Assembly (NCBI GenBank): GCA_029261615.1
Contig: JAJDAX010000190.1
Coordinates: forward strand, 1-6,635
Length of the DNA stretch: 6,635 nucleotides
Reading direction: 5' to 3'
From: Nitrospinaceae bacterium
GTDB taxonomy: Bacteria; Nitrospinota; Nitrospinia; Nitrospinales; Nitrospinaceae
A program made the position numbers and the translations under genes. Each line of letters begins with the position of its first letter. Within the stretch, counting starts at the first letter, position 1. Shown one piece after another: positions 1-5,671 of this stretch. The notes below the pieces were generated by a model that worked only from the letters and a program-made list of their open reading frames with translations, did no database searches and was not told the DNA's origin.

Positions 1-212
1 AGCACGCTCAACCCAATGTCATTCAACGCGAGTGGTCCCTGAGTCCCACAGTCCACCAAAACGTGATGGTCTCCCTGGATAATCAAGATATTTGACTGCC
101 GCTTGCGCTTACAAAAAGCCGAACCCACCCCAATGAAGACAACACGGAGCTGACCATCGGTGGTTAGGGAGAGAGGATTCCCGTCTTCGCAAATTGGATT
201 TATTTTATACAT
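1..212 (-). CDS. MBL-fold metallohydrolase, N-terminal fragment (cut by window edge)
   Basis: The reverse strand reads open from an ATG at 212-210 to the window edge, giving 70 residues plus a partial codon. After a lead-in of about 21 residues comes a beta-strand and glycine turn (LRVVFIGVGSAF, residues 22-33), then QSNILI and a second strand-turn, HHVLVDCGTQGPLAL (49-63). This is the start pattern of metallo-beta-lactamase-fold hydrolases of the RNase Z/PqqB-like kind, in which an FxGxGSAF strand is followed by an (I/V)DCG turn. The HxHxDH zinc motif, which would settle the assignment, should lie just outside the window. Substrate is unknown; the family includes phosphodiesterases, nucleases and thioester hydrolases. 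No good ribosome binding site precedes the ATG: a GGAG lies 16 nt away, which is too far. The gene is divergent from the DUF4912 operon and has a candidate promoter at 255-283. Confidence 0.8.
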   Translation of the reverse strand, partial: MYKINPICEDGNPLSLTTDGQLRVVFIGVGSAFCKRKRQSNILIIQGDHHVLVDCGTQGPLALNDIGLSV

Positions 213-254
213 GGAGGTAAAATGCTTTCTCCAGAGGACTTGTCTCTGTTAACT

Positions 255-283
255 ATTATTTACTCTTCATACCAATATAACAA
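255..283 (-). promoter_or_regulatory. Candidate sigma70-type promoter for the MBL gene
   Basis: On the reverse strand, TTGTTA (283-278) and AATAAT (260-255) are separated by 17 bp; they match the -35 and -10 consensus at 4/6 and 5/6 positions. Transcription would start near 248 and leave a 5' leader of about 36 nt before the ATG at 212. It lies 4 bp from the -35 box of the plus-strand promoter. Confidence 0.4.
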
Positions 284-287
284 TGCT

Positions 288-316
288 TTGACATCACAAT
301 GCCATTTAAATAGGAT
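288..316 (+). promoter_or_regulatory. Strong candidate sigma70-type promoter reading toward the DUF4912-GH57 operon
   Basis: A perfect -35 box, TTGACA (288-293), is followed after exactly 17 bp by TAGGAT (311-316), which matches the -10 consensus at 4/6 positions. The predicted start is near 323, about 400 nt upstream of the DUF4912 start codon. I found no better promoter closer to that gene; a TATACT at 625-630 lacks a suitably spaced -35 box. Confidence 0.5.
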
Positions 317-420
317 ACGCTACCATAGTTCCGGCATCAGGTCTAGAGGATGGACTTTTTGGGCCTGTCACTGAATATCCTACGTCCAGACTTATATTTA
401 TAATTCCGGTGATTTATTTT

Positions 421-434
421 TCCGGTTTTCCGGA
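421..434. repeat. Short inverted repeat, TCCGG-TTTT-CCGGA
   Basis: TCCGG (421-425) and CCGGA (430-434) form a 5-bp GC-rich stem with a TTTT loop in AT-rich surroundings. A further TCCGG copy lies at 405-409 and another at 330-334. No T-run follows the stem on either strand, so it is not a typical terminator. It may be a small RNA hairpin or a protein-binding site. Confidence 0.35.
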
Positions 435-690
435 CGCATACATTACTTTCCAAATTCACCAAAAATACCTATCAATCCCCTAATTTTTAAAATATTTACT
501 AACGGGAGAGAAAAACATGGGTCAAAAACAGTAAAATTCAATGATTTTTTAAGGTTCATTCGGCATTTTATTTAAATTTGTTCTAAAAATCGACCTTTGC
601 CTCCAAACTTTGTCTCTCTTGTCATATACTCTTAATTAGTCTCCAGATTGAACGCATCAGAAATACTTTTCAAGAAAAATGACACCGCCT

Positions 691-700
691 GTCCGCGGAC
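691..700. repeat. Perfect 10-bp palindrome upstream of the DUF4912 start
   Basis: GTCCGCGGAC is self-complementary over all ten bases and lies 24 bp before the ATG at 725. It stands out as GC-rich in an AT-rich leader. It could be an operator half-pair or take part in leader RNA folding. A chance occurrence cannot be excluded. Confidence 0.35.
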
Positions 701-724
701 CCGATCAAATAAACTCCCAGGATC

Positions 725-1546
725 ATGAGCAAAAAAGAACCCGGCTCAAAAAAGAACAGTAGTCCAAAAAGCGATATCCCTTCGGAAAGTAGAACTTCTA
801 AGCCGGATGGATTGGATATTCCCCAAAAGCCATCTCCCGTTCAAAACGTAGAAGAATCAATAAGAAAAGAACCCGACCCTATCCAGGACGCAAAAACAAA
901 AAATGAAGACACCGGAACCCCCTTGACGCAACTTGATGACGAGGGAGACTGGGCGGAAGAGTCCAAGTTTGTCGTCGCTTCACAATCAACACGAGATGAA
1001 ACAACTCTTGAACGTCCAGTAGTTTTGCCTGCAGCTTATGGATTTCCAAGACTGCTTTTTTTAATTCGGGACCCCTACTGGATTTTTGCTTTCTGGGAAA
1101 TCCCGCCGGAAAACGCACATGAATTACTGGGGAAATTGCAGAGATCGTGGGACCAGGTCCACTGGGTCCTGCGTATGTATTCTCCCGACAAGGAAAATGC
1201 CTCTTCGGATGCCACCTGGGATTCAGCCATTGATCCCTCAGCTCCCGGATGGTACCTGCACCTGTCACCACCAGGTACTTCCTTCCAGGGTGAAATAGGA
1301 TTGTGCGATGAAAGCGGTCGTTTTGTTGGTCTGACCTGTTCCAATATAACTGTGCTTCCACCCGATCGGCCGTCTACCTTTGTGGATGAACAATGGCCCA
1401 TAACTCCGATCGATCACGAAACCCATTACGCAGGTCTGCCGGTCGCGCTTCAACAAATGTCCATAAAATCGATGAGTCCGGAACTGATCGAACAATGGCA
1501 GGCCAGCCGGCCTTCCAGTCGCCCCAATCCTTTTGGAAAACAATAA
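725..1546 (+). CDS. DUF4912 domain-containing protein
   Basis: 273 residues with no signal peptide or membrane segment, so probably cytoplasmic. Residues 1-100 are rich in Lys, Ser, Pro, Asp and Glu and look disordered. The DUF4912 domain covers roughly 104-215 and opens with its hallmark: an aromatic/Pro strand, then an (I/L)xRDPxWxFAxWE signature, here LIRDPYWIFAFWEI (113-126). Further aromatic residues follow (W142, W147, W165, W176). The C-terminal tail (216-273) is Pro/Ser/Gln-rich. The family has no established biochemical function, but its members often lie beside alpha-glucan enzymes. Here the stop codon is only 4 bp from the ATG of a GH57 branching enzyme, so co-transcription and a shared role in glucan metabolism are likely by inference. 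The start is the only ATG before the domain; its AGGA lies just 2 nt away, so initiation looks weak. Confidence 0.85.
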   Translation: MSKKEPGSKKNSSPKSDIPSESRTSKPDGLDIPQKPSPVQNVEESIRKEPDPIQDAKTKNEDTGTPLTQLDDEGDWAEESKFVVASQSTRDETTLERPVVLPAAYGFPRLLFLIRDPYWIFAFWEIPPENAHELLGKLQRSWDQVHWVLRMYSPDKENASSDATWDSAIDPSAPGWYLHLSPPGTSFQGEIGLCDESGRFVGLTCSNITVLPPDRPSTFVDEQWPITPIDHETHYAGLPVALQQMSIKSMSPELIEQWQASRPSSRPNPFGKQ

Positions 1547-1550
1547 CCTC

Positions 1551-3131
1551 ATGCCCCAAGGATACCTCGCTCTCGTTCTGCACGCTCACCTTCCCTATGT
1601 GCGTCATCCAGAGTACGAAGAGTTTTTAGAAGAAGACTGGTTTTACCAGGCCATCACCGAAACGTATATCCCTTTGATCCACATGTTTGAAGGGTTGATG
1701 CGAGATCAGATACCCTTTCGCCTCACCATGTCGCTCACTCCGACTCTACTATCGATGATGGAAGATCCACTGCTACAAACACGTTACATCTGTCATCTCG
1801 AGCGCTCTCTTGAGCTTGCTGAAAAGGAAGTCAACCGCACCCTTGGAGACAGTCAATTTCATCCGCTGGCCCTGCATTATCAGAAACGTTTTCAGGAAGC
1901 TCACACAACATTTTGCGACCGCTATCAGCGTAACCTGATCGGAGCCTTCCGCAATGTAATGGAAGCGGGTCATCTGGAGATCGTCACCTGCGGCGCCACC
2001 CACGGATTCCTTCCTTTAATGGAAACGCAACCCAGCGCAGTCCGAGCACAGATTGAGGTAGCGGCACGTACCCATGAACGCCTGCTGGGACGACGACCCC
2101 GTGGCATCTGGCTTCCAGAATGCGGCTACACACCCGGCATTGAACATTTTCTTAAAGACGCAGGAATTCAGTTTTTCTTTTTAGATTCGCACGGCGTGCT
2201 CAACGCAACCCCACGACCAAAGCACGGTCACTACGCGCCTGTGGTCTGCTCCAATAATGTGGCGGTATTCGCGCGTGATCCGGAAACGTCCAAGCAGGTT
2301 TGGAGCGCAAATGAAGGATATCCAGGCGATGTTAATTACCGCGATTTTTACCGTGACGTAGGGTTCGATCTCGATTACGAACATGTGAAGCCCTATATCG
2401 CCTCAACCGGCGACCGAAAAATGACGGGCTTCAAATATTTCCGTATCACGGGCAAAGGCGACCACAAGGAACCCTACAAACCGGAATGGGCTATAGAAAA
2501 AGCCGCTGAGCACGCCGGAAACTTTATGTTCAATCGTGAAAAACAGATCGAGCACCTCCGGGGGGCCATGGGCCGCGAACCACTGGTTCTTTCAATGTAC
2601 GACGCCGAACTTTTTGGCCACTGGTGGGATGAAGGCCCAAAGTGGCTTGATTTTGTCATTCGAAAATCAGCCTACGACCAGAAGGTTTTCGAATTGACCA
2701 CCCCATGGGAATACCTTGAAAAGTTTCCCGATTGTCAGCAGGTCATACCATCGGCTTCCAGCTGGGGATACAAGGGATTCAATGAATACTGGCTGAATGA
2801 TAAAACGCATTGGGTCTATCCTCACCTTCTAGCGGCAGCGGGAATGATGAACAAGCTCGCCAATGATTTCCCAACAGCAGAAGGGATCATCTTGAGAGCC
2901 CTGAATCAGGCGGCGCGGGAACTGCTGCTGGCTCAATCAAGCGATTGGGCCTTTATCATCAAGGCCGATACCATGGTCGACTACGCAGTGAAGCGAACCA
3001 AAACCCACCTCGACCGCTTCCTCACTCTTTATCACGGACTCATCAATAATGATCTGGAAATTGACGAACTTGAAAAAATGGAATCGCTGGACAATCTGTT
3101 CCCTGATATAGATTATCGGGTTTATTCCTGA
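1551..3131 (+). CDS. GH57 1,4-alpha-glucan branching enzyme
   Basis: 526 residues, the usual length for bacterial single-chain GH57 branching enzymes (EC 2.4.1.18), which cut alpha-1,4 chains and rejoin them as alpha-1,6 branches during glycogen synthesis in the cytoplasm. Conserved regions are present in order: HAHLP (11-15); GIWLPECGY (185-193) with the catalytic nucleophile E190; MYDAELFGHWW (349-359) with the acid/base D351; the Trp-rich SSWGYKGFNEYW (403-414); and SSDWAF (463-468). Y228 in HGHYAPV lies where the TK1436/TTHA1902 enzymes carry the loop tyrosine important for branching (position inferred). The ATG at 1551 is preferred over an upstream in-frame TTG at 1533, because family members begin MPxGYLALVLHAHLP and no Shine-Dalgarno precedes the TTG. 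A GGAAAA at 1535 is the nearest purine-rich site, 13 nt upstream. It is the second gene of an operon with the DUF4912 gene, probably translationally coupled. Confidence 0.93.
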   Translation: MPQGYLALVLHAHLPYVRHPEYEEFLEEDWFYQAITETYIPLIHMFEGLMRDQIPFRLTMSLTPTLLSMMEDPLLQTRYICHLERSLELAEKEVNRTLGDSQFHPLALHYQKRFQEAHTTFCDRYQRNLIGAFRNVMEAGHLEIVTCGATHGFLPLMETQPSAVRAQIEVAARTHERLLGRRPRGIWLPECGYTPGIEHFLKDAGIQFFFLDSHGVLNATPRPKHGHYAPVVCSNNVAVFARDPETSKQVWSANEGYPGDVNYRDFYRDVGFDLDYEHVKPYIASTGDRKMTGFKYFRITGKGDHKEPYKPEWAIEKAAEHAGNFMFNREKQIEHLRGAMGREPLVLSMYDAELFGHWWDEGPKWLDFVIRKSAYDQKVFELTTPWEYLEKFPDCQQVIPSASSWGYKGFNEYWLNDKTHWVYPHLLAAAGMMNKLANDFPTAEGIILRALNQAARELLLAQSSDWAFIIKADTMVDYAVKRTKTHLDRFLTLYHGLINNDLEIDELEKMESLDNLFPDIDYRVYS

Positions 3132-3214
3132 TTTCTCCAAAATCCAATTTCTCCTAACTGGCGGCTACAATTTAATCGTTTGATTATTTTCTTAACCCGT
3201 TTAATCTTAGAGTA

Positions 3215-3243
3215 TTGTCCGTCGTAAAGTCATTTTGTATTAA
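3215..3243 (+). promoter_or_regulatory. Candidate promoter for the histidine kinase gene
   Basis: TTGTCC (3215-3220) and TATTAA (3238-3243) are separated by 17 bp, each matching the sigma70 consensus at 4/6 positions. They lie in the AT-rich 147-bp gap after the branching enzyme. Transcription would start near 3250, about 29 nt before the kinase ATG. No strong terminator separates this promoter from the upstream operon, so read-through is also possible. Confidence 0.4.
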
Positions 3244-3278
3244 AAATTTTAACTTAAATTTTTCGATCTCAAATTTCC

Positions 3279-4808
3279 ATGCTATTTTCTAAGAATAAAA
3301 CTCCCTTAAATAAAGATATCTGGTTTTCTATTGGAGGGACTTTAATTTTTTTTATAATGGCTGTTTCTTTTAAAGATGAAAACACAAAAACCCTTGCCAT
3401 TCTGGGGTTCGGTATTTGTATCGGCTGGCTCGGTGCCCGATGGGTGATGGGCCGGAAACTCCTCGGAAACGCTGAAACCCCAAATAAATTTTCCACTGAA
3501 AAGCAGGAGCAAATCCGATTACAAGGTCAAAACCTTGTTCTTGAAATGGTAAATCAGAAATTGCCTGTTAAGGCTATTCTTGAAACATTGGCAGGGTTAA
3601 TTGAGCAACAAATTAACGGAGTTTGTTGTTCGATTTTATTGGTGGATCCTGCAGGCAAGCATCTCACCCACGGGGCCGCGCCCAATATGCCAACAGACTT
3701 TATGGCAATGGTCGAGGGATTAAAAATCTCGCCCAGGAATGGGTCCTGCGGAACTGCGGCTTTCAGAAAAGAAACCGTCATCGTCGATAATTTAGCAGAA
3801 AGTTCTCTTTGGGGAGGAAAATTCCAGGAAATGGCACTGGAGTACCAATTTCACTCCTGCTGGTCGACCCCAATACTAAATGCAGACGGAAACATTTTAG
3901 GAACCTTTGCAATTTATTGTCCAGAACCTCGCAAACCGGGTAATGCAGAAATGGACCTTCTCCAAACGGCAGGGCAATGGGCTGCTTTGGCAATTGAGCG
4001 AAAAAAATCCCAGGACGAGCTAACGGCATATCATGAAGACCTCGAACAAAAAGTAAAAATACGAACTCACTCATTGCATTTAGCTAGAGAACACGCCGAA
4101 CGGGCCAATCAGGCTAAATCTGAATTTCTTTCGAATATGAGCCATGAATTTCGAACTCCTCTTAACGCTATTCTGGGATTTGCTCAATTACTTAAAATGA
4201 ACGAAAAAATCTCTTCTGATAAAACTATAGAACAACAAACGGGTTATATTATTCAGGCAGGGGAACATTTACTTGAGTTAATCAACAAAGTGCTCAATCT
4301 TTCTGAGATTGAATCGGGAAATATTAAAATAAAACTGGAAGCAATCCAACTCGAACCTGTTTTATTTGAAATTTCCACCATGTTAAATCCGATAGCTTCA
4401 TCCAGAGCCATTTCCCTTGAGTTGGAGCTGACAGATCCCGCAATTACGGTTTGGGCCGATTTACTGAAGCTGAAACAGGTATTGATAAACTTACTTTCCA
4501 ATGCGATCAAATACAATAATGATTCAGGACATATATATTTGAAAGCATCTTATTCCAGGAATGATTTCATTGCCATAGAAGTGTCGGACACGGGAAACGG
4601 AATCCCGGAAGATCAGCAGTTAAAAATATTTGAACCTTTCGTTCGCCTGATTGATTCGGACACACACATTGATGGAACAGGGATTGGGCTGACCATTACA
4701 GGTCATTTAATCAAGCTGATGGGTGGAACCATATCCTTAAAAAGCAAAATTGGACAGGGGTCGACTTTTACGATTCTCTTACCAAAACCTAAAGCACAAC
4801 AAGCCTAA
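3279..4808 (+). CDS. Membrane-anchored GAF sensor histidine kinase
   Basis: 509 residues. Two hydrophobic helices (about 14-30 and 38-57) anchor the N-terminus with almost no periplasmic loop, so sensing is probably cytoplasmic. A GAF domain spans about 80-240 and includes ISPRNGSCGTAA (150-161), the signature of GAF domains found in many sensor kinases. A coiled-coil linker (about 240-283) leads to the HisKA dimerisation domain with the phosphoacceptor H289 in SNMSHEFRTPLNAILGF. The HATPase domain has its N box (LINLLSNAIKYN, 402-413; N408), G1 box (DTGNGI, 437-442), F box (FEPF, 451-454) and G2 box (GTGIGL, 466-471). All catalytic motifs look intact. There is no receiver domain and no response regulator beside it, so partner and signal are unknown. 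It is AT-richer than the branching enzyme gene by eye. No clear Shine-Dalgarno precedes the ATG; this start is kept because later ones would remove the first helix. Confidence 0.9.
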   Translation: MLFSKNKTPLNKDIWFSIGGTLIFFIMAVSFKDENTKTLAILGFGICIGWLGARWVMGRKLLGNAETPNKFSTEKQEQIRLQGQNLVLEMVNQKLPVKAILETLAGLIEQQINGVCCSILLVDPAGKHLTHGAAPNMPTDFMAMVEGLKISPRNGSCGTAAFRKETVIVDNLAESSLWGGKFQEMALEYQFHSCWSTPILNADGNILGTFAIYCPEPRKPGNAEMDLLQTAGQWAALAIERKKSQDELTAYHEDLEQKVKIRTHSLHLAREHAERANQAKSEFLSNMSHEFRTPLNAILGFAQLLKMNEKISSDKTIEQQTGYIIQAGEHLLELINKVLNLSEIESGNIKIKLEAIQLEPVLFEISTMLNPIASSRAISLELELTDPAITVWADLLKLKQVLINLLSNAIKYNNDSGHIYLKASYSRNDFIAIEVSDTGNGIPEDQQLKIFEPFVRLIDSDTHIDGTGIGLTITGHLIKLMGGTISLKSKIGQGSTFTILLPKPKAQQA

Positions 4809-5584
4809 CTCAGGAAAAACCTGCGATAGCCCACCAGAGCCAGCGAATACCCCGTGGCAACAATAGTAAAATAGAAAAATACCTGCTCCATGTTCTGACT
4901 CCACATCAATAAACAAACCATCAATAACTGAAATCCAAGGCCTAACACACTGATCGCAGTGAGAAACCCTGCAGTTAGTTTTTCTCCGTGGTGAACCGCA
5001 TCCGGGTCCAACCGGTAAGCTAACCTGTCCTGCCACCAATACAACACAAGATAAGACGTATGCAAAAACTTCAACACTCTTGGGTTATCGCCGGGGAAGG
5101 GCTTCGGTGCATTCCGCTGATCCACAACACTGGTGATATCACCACCTGAATCGTGGCGTTTGACCACATAATAATAATTATAAATCGAGCCCTGAAATGT
5201 TGCCGCAACAAGAGCCAGCAAGGCATACCAGGGAGATTGTCCTGTATGATGGGCGATCGAAAGAAACAAAGCGAGATTGACAAAAAAATCACAAAAGGAA
5301 TCGAGGAACCTTCCCACCTGCGAAGGCGTATTGCGTGCACGCGCCAGCGATCCATCCGCAGCATCCAACAAACTTTTAAAGGGTAATAACAGCGCTGCAA
5401 GAAACAACCATTTCCCCTCCCATATTAATGCCGCCGATAGAAATCCAACCACCGTAAAACACCAGGTCACGGTTATCGCTGTGATAAAAGAATAGGGCAG
5501 AAGAAACTGCACAAGCCGGGTCGCCAATGGTCGAGCGTAATCACTTAGATCAATAAACCGATTTTGTTTGGGTAGTTTGTACAT
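4805..5584 (-). CDS. CDP-alcohol phosphatidyltransferase family membrane protein
   Basis: 259 residues with about six hydrophobic segments (roughly 25-53, 58-73, 96-111, 118-140, 204-228, 234-253), as expected for this inner-membrane family. The full catalytic signature DxxDGxxAR-x8-GxxxDxxxD is present: D74, D77, G78, A81, R82, G91, D95 and D99. These enzymes move a phospho-alcohol head group from a CDP-activated donor to an acceptor alcohol, releasing CMP, in phospholipid or related synthesis. The signature fixes the chemistry but not the substrate. The cytoplasmic loop of about 142-195 is unusually long and charged and may hold specificity residues. The gene is convergent with the histidine kinase and their stop codons overlap by 4 bp. 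It lies 87 bp downstream of the radical SAM gene on the same strand, with a possible terminator or attenuator between. The ATG has only a weak ribosome binding site (GCGGGT). Confidence 0.88.
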   Translation of the reverse strand: MYKLPKQNRFIDLSDYARPLATRLVQFLLPYSFITAITVTWCFTVVGFLSAALIWEGKWLFLAALLLPFKSLLDAADGSLARARNTPSQVGRFLDSFCDFFVNLALFLSIAHHTGQSPWYALLALVAATFQGSIYNYYYVVKRHDSGGDITSVVDQRNAPKPFPGDNPRVLKFLHTSYLVLYWWQDRLAYRLDPDAVHHGEKLTAGFLTAISVLGLGFQLLMVCLLMWSQNMEQVFFYFTIVATGYSLALVGYRRFFLS

Positions 5585-5601
5585 GCAACCCGCTAATTTT
5601 T

Positions 5602-5643
5602 ATTCAAAATAAAAACAAACCGCTGAAGGGAAAAGCAAGGTTC
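5602..5643 (-). terminator. Candidate intrinsic terminator or attenuator after the radical SAM gene
   Basis: Read on the reverse strand, GAACC (5643-5639) and GCT (5636-5634) can pair with AGC (5624-5622) and GGTTT (5621-5617). This gives an 8-bp stem with one G-U pair, a 2-nt bulge and a 9-nt loop. A U-rich stretch follows (GTTTTTATTTT, 5616-5606). It starts about 28 nt after the radical SAM stop codon and ends about 20 nt before the CDP-alcohol phosphatidyltransferase ATG. The stem is modest, so termination may be partial. Confidence 0.4.
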
Positions 5644-5671
5644 AATAGTTAAATTTATAACTTCGTAAAGA

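Larger units (their letters stand above)
213..724. other. 512-bp AT-rich intergenic region with divergent promoters and a long leader
   Basis: No convincing protein gene fills this gap between the divergent MBL and DUF4912 genes. It contains two back-to-back promoter candidates (255-283 minus, 288-316 plus). Four TCCGG/CCGGA boxes lie at 330-334, 405-409, 421-425 and 430-434, the last two forming a small hairpin. An imperfect stem is possible between 339-351 and 377-393. A five-codon reading frame with a well-placed Shine-Dalgarno lies at 517-534, and a perfect 10-bp palindrome at 691-700. If the plus promoter is real, about 400 nt of RNA precede the DUF4912 start codon, either as a long 5' leader or as a separate small RNA. 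No known riboswitch class is recognisable by eye. Confidence 0.6.

Noticed and set aside
222..374. A 50-codon plus-strand reading frame with GGAGG 4 nt before its ATG
   Set aside because: The protein resembles nothing recognisable and has unordered composition. It starts upstream of the best plus-strand promoter and runs across both promoter candidates, so it is more likely chance.
879..1629. Several overlapping open frames on both strands inside the DUF4912 gene
   Set aside because: They lack recognisable domains and ribosome binding sites and lie within a gene with a clear domain; they are frame shadows.
3115..3140. Hairpin ATCGGG-TTTATT-CCTGAT over the branching enzyme stop codon, as a terminator
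   Set aside because: It has six pairs including a G-T wobble, and no real T-run follows (TTCTCC).
3173..3193. TAATC-GTTT-GATTA followed by TTTTCTT as a terminator
   Set aside because: The 5-bp stem is AT-rich and too weak to stand on its own evidence, although the T-run is suggestive.
4811..4823. CAGG-AAAAA-CCTG hairpin at the convergent gene ends
   Set aside because: It has only four pairs and no T-run after it on either strand, and the bases encode the end of the phosphatidyltransferase.
5153..5495. Two plus-strand open frames within the phosphatidyltransferase gene
   Set aside because: They are antisense to a gene with a complete catalytic signature, and their translations are low-complexity and unlike any family.
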